DNA of 64,000 nt from Imbroritus primus. Lineage in GTDB: Bacteria > Pseudomonadota > Gammaproteobacteria > Burkholderiales > Burkholderiaceae. This document shows positions 27,404 to 35,028 of this stretch, in pieces (positions within the stretch are counted from its first letter, which is position 1; every line of letters starts with the position of its first letter). The stretch covers positions 62,001 through 126,000 of the forward strand of contig NZ_OZ201294.1 of assembly GCF_964332355.1 (NCBI RefSeq), in the 5' to 3' direction. A model generated the notes under the pieces. That model was given only the letters and a program-made list of their open reading frames with translations. It was not told the origin of the DNA and ran no database searches. The translations under genes and the position numbers were made by a program.

Positions 27404-27612
27404 GCTTTGCCTCCATGGAAATAATTTCCCCGCGAGCGCGGGTATGCAACGCGCTGCGCGTGTCGCACACCCGCAACGCGAGCAAAATATTTTCCGGAGG
27501 GAGGCACCGAGAAGGCCAAACTCGGTGAATTTTCTTGAACCCTGCTGATCACAGGATGCGGCAGCGCAACGGCCGCCAAGCACGCCGCCGCCATAAAATG
27601 GAAGGTAGCCAT
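27400..27612 (-). CDS. Element protein 4, signal-like small protein, copy 3
   Basis: Same 70 residues as the gene at 24474-24686. Its upstream 80 bases run to the real dif site instead of another element copy. Confidence 0.5.
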   Translation of the reverse strand: MATFHFMAAACLAAVALPHPVISRVQENSPSLAFSVPPSGKYFARVAGVRHAQRVAYPRSRGNYFHGGKA

Positions 27613-27692
27613 ATTCAAACTCCTAATCAGTTTGTTTGTGGTCAGAGGCGGACTTCCGCGCCAACGGATTCCCGCCTCGTTTCAATATATCA

Positions 27693-27720
27693 ATTTCGCA
27701 TAATTTACCTTATGTTAAAT
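27693..27720 (+). other. Chromosomal dif site
   Basis: ATTTCGCATAA, TTTACC, TTATGTTAAAT: an 11-base XerC arm, a 6-base centre and an 11-base XerD arm. The XerD arm is identical to that of E. coli dif and the XerC arm shares CGCATAA. XerC/XerD resolve chromosome dimers here under FtsK control, so the locus marks the replication terminus. It sits directly at the right end of the triple element. Confidence 0.92.
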
Positions 27721-27913
27721 TAAATTCAGAGATACCAAACTGGTCTCATCCCCACCAAGTGGCCTCCCTGCTCCCTAGGCACGATTGTCCTATTGCCTTC
27801 ATGCGATTGGCCATACTTTCCGCCGCTTGCCGGTCTGAAAGCCCTGGTGCTAGGCTAGAGACGCCACGCGATGGCCAAGTTCAAGACGCGGTTCATTTCC
27901 ATAGGAGCACGCC

Positions 27914-28348
27914 ATGCAGACACGCCGAATGGTGTTGAAGGTATTGATGATTTCCGGGTTGCTGGTGTCGTCGTCCAGCTTTGCGCAGCCTGGCCGCGGC
28001 GGTGGACATGGTGAACCGGGTCACGGTCATGGAAAGGGACCGGGTCATGGCAAGGGCGGACAAGGGCCACACATGAGAAACGGCCCGCCCCATGGGAGAC
28101 ACGACGGCATGCCGCCGGGCCATCGCCCCGGCGGGCCGGGTGCATCGGCCTATGCGCCTGGGCATTGGCGCAAGGGAGATCGGCTACCGCGTGACAGGTA
28201 TGGCCGGCAATATGTCGTGGACGACTGGCGCGCTTATCGCCTGGCGCCTCCGCCGCGTGGCTATCACTGGATGAGTATTGGGGGCGATTTCCTGCTGGTG
28301 GCGATTACGACTGGCGTGATCGCGGAGATCGTGATCGGCGGCCGTTGA
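27914..28348 (+). CDS. RcnB-like periplasmic protein
   Basis: 144 residues with AGGAG before the ATG. A signal peptide (VLKVLMISGLLVSSSSFAQ) is followed by a Gly/His-rich stretch (HGEPGHGHGKGPGHGKGG) and a C-terminal RcnB-type domain (WRKGDRLPRDRYGRQYVVDD then YRLAPPPRGYHWMSIGGDFL). RcnB proteins are periplasmic and linked to nickel/cobalt homeostasis; the His-rich stretch could bind metal. Single gene just right of dif. Confidence 0.8.
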   Translation: MQTRRMVLKVLMISGLLVSSSSFAQPGRGGGHGEPGHGHGKGPGHGKGGQGPHMRNGPPHGRHDGMPPGHRPGGPGASAYAPGHWRKGDRLPRDRYGRQYVVDDWRAYRLAPPPRGYHWMSIGGDFLLVAITTGVIAEIVIGGR

Positions 28349-28507
28349 GCCGAGGCAGCCAGGCTGGTGGCATGCGCACTTCCGCCGTGCTGCGCGCCTG
28401 GCGTTCCCGGCTTTGTTCCTTGTCTTTCGCGGATGCAATAGAATCGTGGATGCCTGCCCTGCAGGCTTCCGCGCTGCCGCAGCCTTCCCGAAACAAAAGG
28501 AATACCA

Positions 28508-29578
28508 ATGAGCCGTTACTGGAGTCCGATCGTTCATAAGCTGACTCCTTATGTCCCGGGCGAACAGCCCAAGTCGACCAACCTGGTCAAGCTGAACACC
28601 AACGAGAACCCCTACGGGCCGTCGCCGCGCGTGATTGCTGCGCTGCAGGCCGCCGTGGGCGATACGCTCCGCCTGTATCCGGATCCGGGTGCTTCGGCGC
28701 TGCGCGAGACGGTGGCGCGCTATCACGGGTTGTCGGCCGATCAGGTGTTCGTCGGTAACGGCTCGGATGAAGTGCTGGCGCTGGTCTTCCAGGCCCTACT
28801 GCGCCACGATGCGCCGCTGCTGTTTCCAGACATCACCTACAGCTTCTACCCGGTGTATTGCCGACTCTATGACATCGCCAGCGAAACGGTGCCGTTGACG
28901 GATGCCATGGCCGTTGATGTCGATGCCTACGCCAACCGTCCCTGCGGCGGCATCATCCTCGCCAATCCGAATGCCCCGACCGGTATTGCCCTGCCCTTGC
29001 CGGAGATCCGCCGGTTGCTCGAACAACATCCGGACCAGGTGGTGGTGATCGACGAGGCGTATGTCGATTTCGGTGCGGAATCGGCGATTGCGCTGATCCA
29101 GGAGTTTCCGAACGTACTGGTCGTGCAGACGCTGTCAAAATCGCGCTCGCTGGCGGGCCTGCGCGTGGGTCTCGCCTTCGGCCAGCAGCCCCTGATCGAG
29201 GGCCTGAACCGTGTGAAGGACAGCTTCAACTCCTATCCGATCGATCGGCTGGCCTTGGCCGGCGCGATTGCGGCGTACGAGGACGAAGCCTATTTCCAGT
29301 CGACCTGCAAGGCCGTGATGTCGTCGCGGGACTGGCTGACGGAGCAGCTTGAAACGCTGGGATTCCGGGTGCTGCCATCGGCAACCAACTTCATCTTCGT
29401 GACGCATCCCGAACACGATGCCGCAGCGGTGGCTGCCGGTCTGCGGACACGCAACGTCATCGTCCGGCATTTTTCACTGCCGCGCATCGCGCAATACCTG
29501 CGCATCAGCATTGGCACGCAGGAAGAATGTGCGGCCGTGGTCGAGGCCATGCGCGAAGTGCTGGCCGCTGTCCACTAA
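28508..29578 (+). CDS. hisC: Histidinol-phosphate aminotransferase
   Basis: 356 residues, fold-type I PLP aminotransferase, HisC length. Family blocks: KLNTNENPYGPSPRV at the N terminus, NPNAPTGIALP, DEAYVDFG, the PLP lysine in TLSKSRSLAGLRVG, and RHFSLPRIAQYLRISIGT near the end. It transaminates imidazole-acetol phosphate with glutamate in histidine synthesis. An AAAAGGAA site precedes the ATG. It stands apart from other his genes, a common situation for second hisC copies that may also act on aromatic amino acids. Confidence 0.92.
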   Translation: MSRYWSPIVHKLTPYVPGEQPKSTNLVKLNTNENPYGPSPRVIAALQAAVGDTLRLYPDPGASALRETVARYHGLSADQVFVGNGSDEVLALVFQALLRHDAPLLFPDITYSFYPVYCRLYDIASETVPLTDAMAVDVDAYANRPCGGIILANPNAPTGIALPLPEIRRLLEQHPDQVVVIDEAYVDFGAESAIALIQEFPNVLVVQTLSKSRSLAGLRVGLAFGQQPLIEGLNRVKDSFNSYPIDRLALAGAIAAYEDEAYFQSTCKAVMSSRDWLTEQLETLGFRVLPSATNFIFVTHPEHDAAAVAAGLRTRNVIVRHFSLPRIAQYLRISIGTQEECAAVVEAMREVLAAVH

Positions 29579-29602
29579 AACGCATCGCAAATGAACCCAT
29601 TG

Positions 29603-29626
29603 AAAGGAGCCTGCGGGCTCCTTTTT
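29603..29626 (+). terminator. Rho-independent terminator of hisC
   Basis: AAAGGAGCC, TGC, GGGCTCCTTT: a tight stem followed by a T run, about 25 bases after the stop codon. Confidence 0.9.
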
Positions 29627-29671
29627 GACTGGGCGGGCACGGCAATAGCCATCTGTGGAGTAATGACTATA

Positions 29672-29692
29672 TAATAAGAATGATTTCTATTT
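29672..29692. promoter_or_regulatory. Fur-box-like site upstream of feoA
   Basis: AATAAGAATGATTTCTATT is a near-palindrome similar to the Fur consensus (GATAATGATAATCATTATC type) and lies 17 bases before the feoA start, beside a TATAATA. Repression by Fur-Fe2+ in iron-rich cells is expected for feo genes. Confidence 0.65.
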
Positions 29693-29707
29693 ACAACGGG
29701 TCGTAAC

Positions 29708-29944
29708 ATGCTGCTTTCGGAACTGGCGCGCAGCCAGGTGGGGATTGTCGACGCTGTGCATGCGCTTTCAGCGGATGATGTGATTGCACATCGCCTGCGT
29801 GATCTCGGCTTTGTTGCGGGAGAGCCGGTGCGGGTGGTTGCAACCAGCCCGTTCGGCGGCGATCCGATAGTCGTCCAGATTGGTTTTACGCGCTTTGCTC
29901 TGCGTCACGCGGAGGCTGCCCGTGTTCATTTGCGTTCCGCCTGA
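29708..29944 (+). CDS. feoA: Ferrous iron transport protein A
   Basis: 78 residues of SH3-like fold: VDAVHALSADDVIAHRLRDL then GFVAGEPVRVVATSPFGGDP. FeoA is a small cytosolic partner that helps FeoB take up Fe2+. It starts behind a Fur-like box and ends six bases before feoB. Confidence 0.92.
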   Translation: MLLSELARSQVGIVDAVHALSADDVIAHRLRDLGFVAGEPVRVVATSPFGGDPIVVQIGFTRFALRHAEAARVHLRSA

Positions 29945-29950
29945 CCGAGT

Positions 29951-31813
29951 ATGTTGCCCTCTTCCCCTTCGATAACTGGCGCAGCCAGCCGGATTGCACT
30001 GATTGGTAATCCCAATTGCGGCAAGACCGCCCTCTTCAATCTGTTGACCGGTGGCCGCCAGAAAGTGGCCAATTACGCCGGCGTCACAGTTGAGCGCAAG
30101 GAAGGCCGACTTGTGACGCCTGCCGGCCGCGCCGTGCGCGTCATGGATTTACCGGGCGCCTACAGCCTGGAGGCTGCCAGCCCCGATGAGGCGATCACGC
30201 GGGATATCGTCCTTGGCGCACTGCATGATGAGTTCCAGCCGGACCTGCTGGTCTGCGTGGTCGACGCGACCAACCTGCGCCTGCACCTGCGTTTCGCACT
30301 GGAGATCCGCCAGCTTGGCCGTCCGATGGTGGTGGCCCTGAACATGAGCGATGCCGCAGCGCGGCGCGGGATTCGCATCGACCGGGCTGCACTGGAAACA
30401 GCACTGGGTGTGCCAGTGGTTGAAACAGTGGCCGTCCGCCGGGGTGGCGCAGCTGAGTTGCTGGCGTGCATCGATCGCGCCCTGCCGTCCGTGCCGGCAC
30501 CGACCTCGCCTGGCGACGGCTTCGATGTGCACCAGGAAGTGAAGCGCGTGCTCGAGGCTGCGGTGACGATGCCGCGTGCCACAGCCGAACTCGATGAGCG
30601 CCTGGACCGCGTGCTGCTGCATCCAGTGCTCGGCCTGCTGCTACTGGCCGTGGTGTTGTTCCTGATGTTCCAGGCGGTGTATTCCTGGGCCGAACCGTTG
30701 ATGGATGGCATCGAAGGCTTGACGGCGACCGCGGGCGAATGGGTCGGCGCAATGATGCCCGAGGGGTTGCTGAAAAGCCTAGTGGTGGACGGGCTGATTG
30801 CTGGCGTCGGCGGCGTGGTGGTATTCCTGCCGCAGATCCTCATCCTCTTCCTGTTCATCCTGATCCTTGAGGAATCGGGCTATCTGCCACGCGCCGCGTT
30901 CTTGCTGGATCAACTGATGTCGCGCGCGGGGCTGTCAGGCCGCGCCTTCATTCCCTTGCTGTCGAGCTTTGCCTGCGCGATTCCCGGCATCATGGCTGCA
31001 CGTAGCATCCAGAATCCGCGTGACCGCCTGGTGACGATCCTCGTTGCACCACTCATGACCTGCTCGGCCCGGCTGCCGGTGTATGCGCTGCTGATCGGCG
31101 CATTCGTACCGGACCGTACCGTTGGCGGCCTGTTCAACCTGCAAGGCGTGGTGCTGTTCGCGCTCTACGTGGCCGGCATCGTTAGCGCGCTCGCGGTCGC
31201 CTACGTCATGAAATGGTACCGGTCCGCACAAGATGCCCATCCGCTACTGCTCGAACTGCCGTCGTATCGTCTGCCGCATCCGCGCGATATTCTGATCGGC
31301 CTTTGGGAACGGGCCCGCATCTTCTTGCGGCGCGTGGGCACCATCATCTTTTCGCTGACGGTACTGTTGTGGTTCCTCGCAAGCTTTCCGACGCCGCCCG
31401 ACGGCTCGACGGTGCCGGCAATCGAAACCAGCTTTGCCGGCATGATCGGCCGCGGGCTGGAAGTGATATTCGCGCCGGTGGGCTTCAACTGGCAAATCTG
31501 TATTGCACTCGTGCCGGGCCTGGCTGCGCGCGAGGTGGTGGTGGGTGCGCTGGCGACGGTGTATTCGTTGTCGGGCTCCGAAGACGCCGCCGCCGCCCAG
31601 CTCATGCCCATGATCGCCGCACAGTGGCCGCTGGCCACGGCATTTTCGCTGCTGGCGTGGTTCGTGTTTGCACCGCAATGCATTTCGACGCTGGCGGTCA
31701 TCCGCCGTGAAACCAACTCGTGGAAGATGATGGCGTTCGCCGCCGCGTACCTGACCGGTCTTGCCTATCTCGCCGCGTTTGTGACATACCGTGTGACGCT
31801 TGCCTTGAGCTGA
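29951..31813 (+). CDS. feoB: Ferrous iron transporter B
   Basis: 620 residues. The N-terminal G-protein domain shows G1 GNPNCGKT (19-26), switch YAGVTVERKEG, G3 DLPGAY and G4 NMSD. Two Gate regions and about eight membrane segments follow (LLLLAVVLFLMFQAVYSWAE, GVVVFLPQILILFLFILILE, LSSFACAIPGIMAARSIQNP). It moves Fe2+ across the inner membrane. Shorter than the 770-residue E. coli protein but normal for betaproteobacteria. Confidence 0.95.
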   Translation: MLPSSPSITGAASRIALIGNPNCGKTALFNLLTGGRQKVANYAGVTVERKEGRLVTPAGRAVRVMDLPGAYSLEAASPDEAITRDIVLGALHDEFQPDLLVCVVDATNLRLHLRFALEIRQLGRPMVVALNMSDAAARRGIRIDRAALETALGVPVVETVAVRRGGAAELLACIDRALPSVPAPTSPGDGFDVHQEVKRVLEAAVTMPRATAELDERLDRVLLHPVLGLLLLAVVLFLMFQAVYSWAEPLMDGIEGLTATAGEWVGAMMPEGLLKSLVVDGLIAGVGGVVVFLPQILILFLFILILEESGYLPRAAFLLDQLMSRAGLSGRAFIPLLSSFACAIPGIMAARSIQNPRDRLVTILVAPLMTCSARLPVYALLIGAFVPDRTVGGLFNLQGVVLFALYVAGIVSALAVAYVMKWYRSAQDAHPLLLELPSYRLPHPRDILIGLWERARIFLRRVGTIIFSLTVLLWFLASFPTPPDGSTVPAIETSFAGMIGRGLEVIFAPVGFNWQICIALVPGLAAREVVVGALATVYSLSGSEDAAAAQLMPMIAAQWPLATAFSLLAWFVFAPQCISTLAVIRRETNSWKMMAFAAAYLTGLAYLAAFVTYRVTLALS

Positions 31814-31814
31814 C

Positions 31815-32108
31815 ATGTACCACGCACTTGAAATCGCCGTTGTTACGCTGGTGGTCGGCATCGCCCTGATGGCGGTGCTGAACCGCTATGCGCGTCCAGT
31901 CGTCCGGCCGCTACGCCGCACGCTGGCCCGTGCCCTGATGCGAGCGCCGGCCGGCAGCGCTCGGCATCGCCTCGGCATGCGATTTACCGATGACACTCCT
32001 GCAGCAGCCTGTGGCAGCGGATGTGGGGACGATAGCGGCTGCGGCACCTGCGGCTCGTCATCAACGGACACGCCCCACGCCATCAAGATCGTCCGCCATC
32101 GCCCCTGA
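31815..32108 (+). CDS. Small Cys-rich membrane protein of the feo operon (DUF6587-like)
   Basis: 97 residues starting one base after the feoB stop. One membrane segment (ALEIAVVTLVVGIALMAVLN), a basic stretch, and a tail with CGSGCGDDSGCGTCGSS, that is four cysteines in CxxxC and CxxC spacing. It occupies the place of FeoC but is not the winged-helix FeoC; Cys clusters could bind iron or an Fe-S cluster. The family name is tentative. Confidence 0.8.
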   Translation: MYHALEIAVVTLVVGIALMAVLNRYARPVVRPLRRTLARALMRAPAGSARHRLGMRFTDDTPAAACGSGCGDDSGCGTCGSSSTDTPHAIKIVRHRP

Positions 32109-32219
32109 ACCGGGCAGCAGAGCGTACCCGTTTCTGCGTAATATTTCTGTATACGCCCTCCGCGTTCTGTTCTGGAACGCATCTTGCGATATTCCTCCTG
32201 TTCATTCTGAGGAGTCGCC

Positions 32220-33155
32220 ATGCACACACGGATCACCAAGGCCGTTTTCCCGGTCGCCGGGCTCGGAACGCGCTTTCTTCCTGCCACCAAGGCCAGCCCC
32301 AAGGAAATGTTGCCGGTGGTCGATAAGCCGCTGATTCAATACGCCGTTGAAGAAGCTGCAGCAGCAGGAATGACAGAGATGATATTTATTACCGGTCGCT
32401 CCAAGCGGGCGATCGAGGATCATTTCGACAAGGCATACGAACTCGAGGCAGAGCTAGCCGCCAAAGACAAGCAGCTCTTGCTGGAAGCCGTGCAGTCCAT
32501 CAAGCCTCGCAACGTGGAGTGCTTCTATATCCGGCAAGCTGAACCGCTGGGACTGGGACATGCCGTGCTGTGTGCGGAAAAGCTAGTCCGCGACGAGCCG
32601 TTCGCCGTGCTGCTGGCCGATGATTTCATCGACGGCAGCCCGCCCGTGCTCCGCCAGATGGCGGATCTTTACTCGCACTATCGTTGCTCCGTACTCGGGG
32701 TGGAAACCATCGAGCCGGAGAATAGCCGTTCCTATGGCGTCGTCGACGGTCGCCACTGGGACGACCGCCTGATCAAGCTTGACGGCATTGTGGAAAAACC
32801 TCTTCCGGAAGCGGCACCCTCCAATCTTGGCGTGGTTGGCCGTTATATCCTGACCGCGCGTATCTTTGACCATATCCGGGCCCTGCAACCGGGAGCCGGT
32901 GGCGAATACCAGTTGACGGATGCCATCCAAAGCCTGCTCGCAGAAGAGCAAGTGCTGGCGTACGAATACGAAGGCCAGCGCTTCGACTGCGGCAGCAAAC
33001 TCGGCTACCTGAAGGCGACCGTAGAGATGGCATTGCGCCACCCCGAACTTGCCGAAGCATTCGCGGAATATCTCGCCCAACGCAATCTAACGCACCTCCC
33101 CGCCAAGACGGGCCCCGCCCTGGTGCGGATCGATCGGCTCGCGGAAGTCGCCTGA
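32220..33155 (+). CDS. galU: UTP-glucose-1-phosphate uridylyltransferase
   Basis: 311 residues. The nucleotidyltransferase signature is FPVAGLGTRFLPATKASPKE at residues 10-29, with VDKPLIQYAVEEA and the metal-binding DDFID following. It makes UDP-glucose from UTP and glucose-1-phosphate for envelope polysaccharides. AGGAG precedes the ATG. galE lies 0.8 kb away on the other strand and uses the product. Confidence 0.94.
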   Translation: MHTRITKAVFPVAGLGTRFLPATKASPKEMLPVVDKPLIQYAVEEAAAAGMTEMIFITGRSKRAIEDHFDKAYELEAELAAKDKQLLLEAVQSIKPRNVECFYIRQAEPLGLGHAVLCAEKLVRDEPFAVLLADDFIDGSPPVLRQMADLYSHYRCSVLGVETIEPENSRSYGVVDGRHWDDRLIKLDGIVEKPLPEAAPSNLGVVGRYILTARIFDHIRALQPGAGGEYQLTDAIQSLLAEEQVLAYEYEGQRFDCGSKLGYLKATVEMALRHPELAEAFAEYLAQRNLTHLPAKTGPALVRIDRLAEVA

Positions 33156-33549
33156 GACGTGGCCGGCAGGCGGCTCCGCAGAAACGGGTACACATTACGC
33201 GCTTTCAGCGCAGAAAGTAAATCTTTTAAAAGTTATTAAAAGAGATCTTTTCTTAACTTTTTACTTCTCTCCGAAGCAGCGATGGCACGCCTGTGATCCC
33301 CAACCTCCATTGAATGTTTCCATAGCGCTCACAGTGCTGAATATCAGCGAGCTCACCCTTATTCAATAATTCGTCCACCCTACTTGATGGGTAAATGTAA
33401 ATACTGAGTCACCAAGAGCATTGTTGGTTGCGACTCAAAATTTTGCGTATTTCTCTGAATTATTGATTCAAGCGCATGACAATCCGGTGATTCAATGGCA
33501 CACTGGGCGCGTCCAGGATAAGGACGAATCGATCAATAAAAGGAATGCA
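33156..33549. promoter_or_regulatory. AT-rich region upstream of the H-NS family gene
   Basis: 394 bases without a supported gene, much richer in A/T than its surroundings. A near-palindrome TTAAAAGA, GATC, TTTTCTTAA lies at 33236-33256 inside a longer A/T-rich symmetric stretch. Such DNA is typical of H-NS binding, so self-regulation is plausible. Confidence 0.45.
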
Positions 33550-33858
33550 ATGGCAAACTATCAGGATATTCTCAAGCAAATCGCAGAGTTGCAAAAACAG
33601 GCGGAAGAGATCAAGACACGGGAAAAATCATCCGTGATCAAGGAAATTACGGAAAAAATCGCGCAATACGGACTCACCGCTGAAGAACTGGGTTTCAGCA
33701 GCAAAGGCGGCAGCGCCGCAAAAAAACCGGTGCGCAAGGTTGCTGTCCGCTATCGCGATGCGGCCGGAAATACTTGGACTGGACGCGGCAAACGCCCGTC
33801 GTGGCTGGTGAAAGAACTGGCCAACGGTAAATCGGTGGACGATTTCCTGGTCGGGTAA
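33550..33858 (+). CDS. H-NS family nucleoid protein
   Basis: 102 residues from ATG 33550 with AAAGGAA upstream; the frame is open further left but without a start signal. N-terminal coiled coil for dimerisation (ILKQIAELQKQAEEIKTREK) and the C-terminal DNA-binding motif YRDAAGNTWTGRGKRPSWL. These proteins bind bent AT-rich DNA and silence transferred genes. Given the neighbouring lower-GC satellite, it is a possible silencer of it (inference only). Confidence 0.92.
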   Translation: MANYQDILKQIAELQKQAEEIKTREKSSVIKEITEKIAQYGLTAEELGFSSKGGSAAKKPVRKVAVRYRDAAGNTWTGRGKRPSWLVKELANGKSVDDFLVG

Positions 33859-33866
33859 GACGCTGC

Positions 33867-33898
33867 ATCGCTGGAGCAATGGCCATTGCTCCAGCGAT
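33867..33898. terminator. Perfect 32-base palindrome between the H-NS gene and galE
   Basis: ATCGCTGGAGCAATGG and its exact reverse complement, with no unpaired centre, start 9 bases after the H-NS family stop codon and lie 55 bases from the galE stop. Probably a shared bidirectional terminator for the convergent genes, although no T run follows. Confidence 0.6.
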
Positions 33899-33952
33899 TG
33901 CTTACGGGCGGATAACCAGCAAGACCGGCGTTACCAAAGCCAGTCTGGTCCC

Positions 33953-34969
33953 TCAGTCGTTGAAACCGTCCGGATAAGCCGACTGCCAGCGCCACGAATC
34001 CCGGCACATGTCGTCCAATGTCTTTTCTGCGCGCCACCCGAGCAGTCGCTCCGCCAATGCTGGATTGGCATAACAGGTAGCAATATCCCCCGCCCTGCGC
34101 GCCACGATTGCATAAGGAATCGGGCGGCCGGATGCCTTCTCATAGGCGGCCACCACATCCAGCACGCTATAACCCTGCCCGGTACCCAGATTGACGGTGA
34201 TGCCATGGTCCGCGCCTGCCAGATAATCGAGGGCGCGCAGATGACCACGCGCCAGGTCCACTACGTGGATATAATCGCGCACTCCGGTGCCGTCATGGGT
34301 CGGATAATCACCACCAAACACGCTGAGGCGCTCGAGCTTCCCCGCGGCCACGCGCGCAACATATGGCATCAGATTATTGGGAATGCCACGTGGATCCTCG
34401 CCCAGCAACCCGCTTTCATGCGCCCCCACCGGATTGAAATAGCGTAAGTAACCAATGCGCCACTTTTTATTGGCATACTCGAGGTCGCGCAGAATCTGTT
34501 CACACATCAACTTGGTTTGCCCATACGGATTGGTGGCCGACAGGGGAAAATCCTCCAGGATCGGTACCGTATGCGGATTGCCGTAAACCGTGGCGGATGA
34601 ACTGAATACCAGGGTATAAATCCCGGCGGATTCCATGGCCTGGCACAGCGTCAGTAAACTACCGAGATTATTATCGTAATAAGCCAGCGGCATGGAAACC
34701 GATTCGCCAACCGCTTTAAGTGCAGCAAAATGCACAACCGCCTCGATCGCATGGTCACGCAGTATTTGATCCAGCAGCGCGCGGTCGCGCACATCACCCT
34801 GTACAAATACCGGTTTCATACCGGTGACCGTCTCGATGCGCCCGAGCACCTTGGGGCTGCTGTTGCAGAGGTTATCGATGCCGACTACCCGATATCCGGC
34901 TTGCAGCAACTCAATCCAGGTATGCGTTGCGATATAGCCGGTCGCGCCGGTCAGAAGTACGGTTTGCAT
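33953..34969 (-). CDS. galE: UDP-glucose 4-epimerase
   Basis: 338 residues, the standard GalE length, from ATG 34969; the frame is open upstream but lacks family sequence. The NAD-binding Gly-rich loop is TGATGYIATHTW, and the Tyr-Lys pair is in NPYGQTKLMCEQ with the Ser in FSSSATVYG. It interconverts UDP-glucose and UDP-galactose. It converges on the H-NS family gene. Confidence 0.95.
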   Translation of the reverse strand: MQTVLLTGATGYIATHTWIELLQAGYRVVGIDNLCNSSPKVLGRIETVTGMKPVFVQGDVRDRALLDQILRDHAIEAVVHFAALKAVGESVSMPLAYYDNNLGSLLTLCQAMESAGIYTLVFSSSATVYGNPHTVPILEDFPLSATNPYGQTKLMCEQILRDLEYANKKWRIGYLRYFNPVGAHESGLLGEDPRGIPNNLMPYVARVAAGKLERLSVFGGDYPTHDGTGVRDYIHVVDLARGHLRALDYLAGADHGITVNLGTGQGYSVLDVVAAYEKASGRPIPYAIVARRAGDIATCYANPALAERLLGWRAEKTLDDMCRDSWRWQSAYPDGFND

Positions 34970-35028
34970 GGGTTTACAGGTGCCTGAGAGGATGAGTGAT
35001 TGTAGCGCAACGCTCAGGCCACCCTCGG

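Larger units (their letters stand above)
26230..27692. mobile_element. Xer-integrated satellite-like element, copy 3 of 3
   Basis: Last unit, ending exactly where the complete dif site starts. Its left junction is like that of copy 2. Because a full dif is restored on its right, this side is where a further copy would insert. Confidence 0.85.

Noticed and set aside
23304..27692. CRISPR array or insertion sequence explanation for the repeats
   Set aside because: Units are 1463 bases long, contain genes, have no spacers, no transposase and no terminal inverted repeats; the ends are dif sequences.
33421..33549. Extended N terminus of the H-NS family gene
   Set aside because: The 43 extra residues have no ribosome-binding site and precede the normal start of the family.
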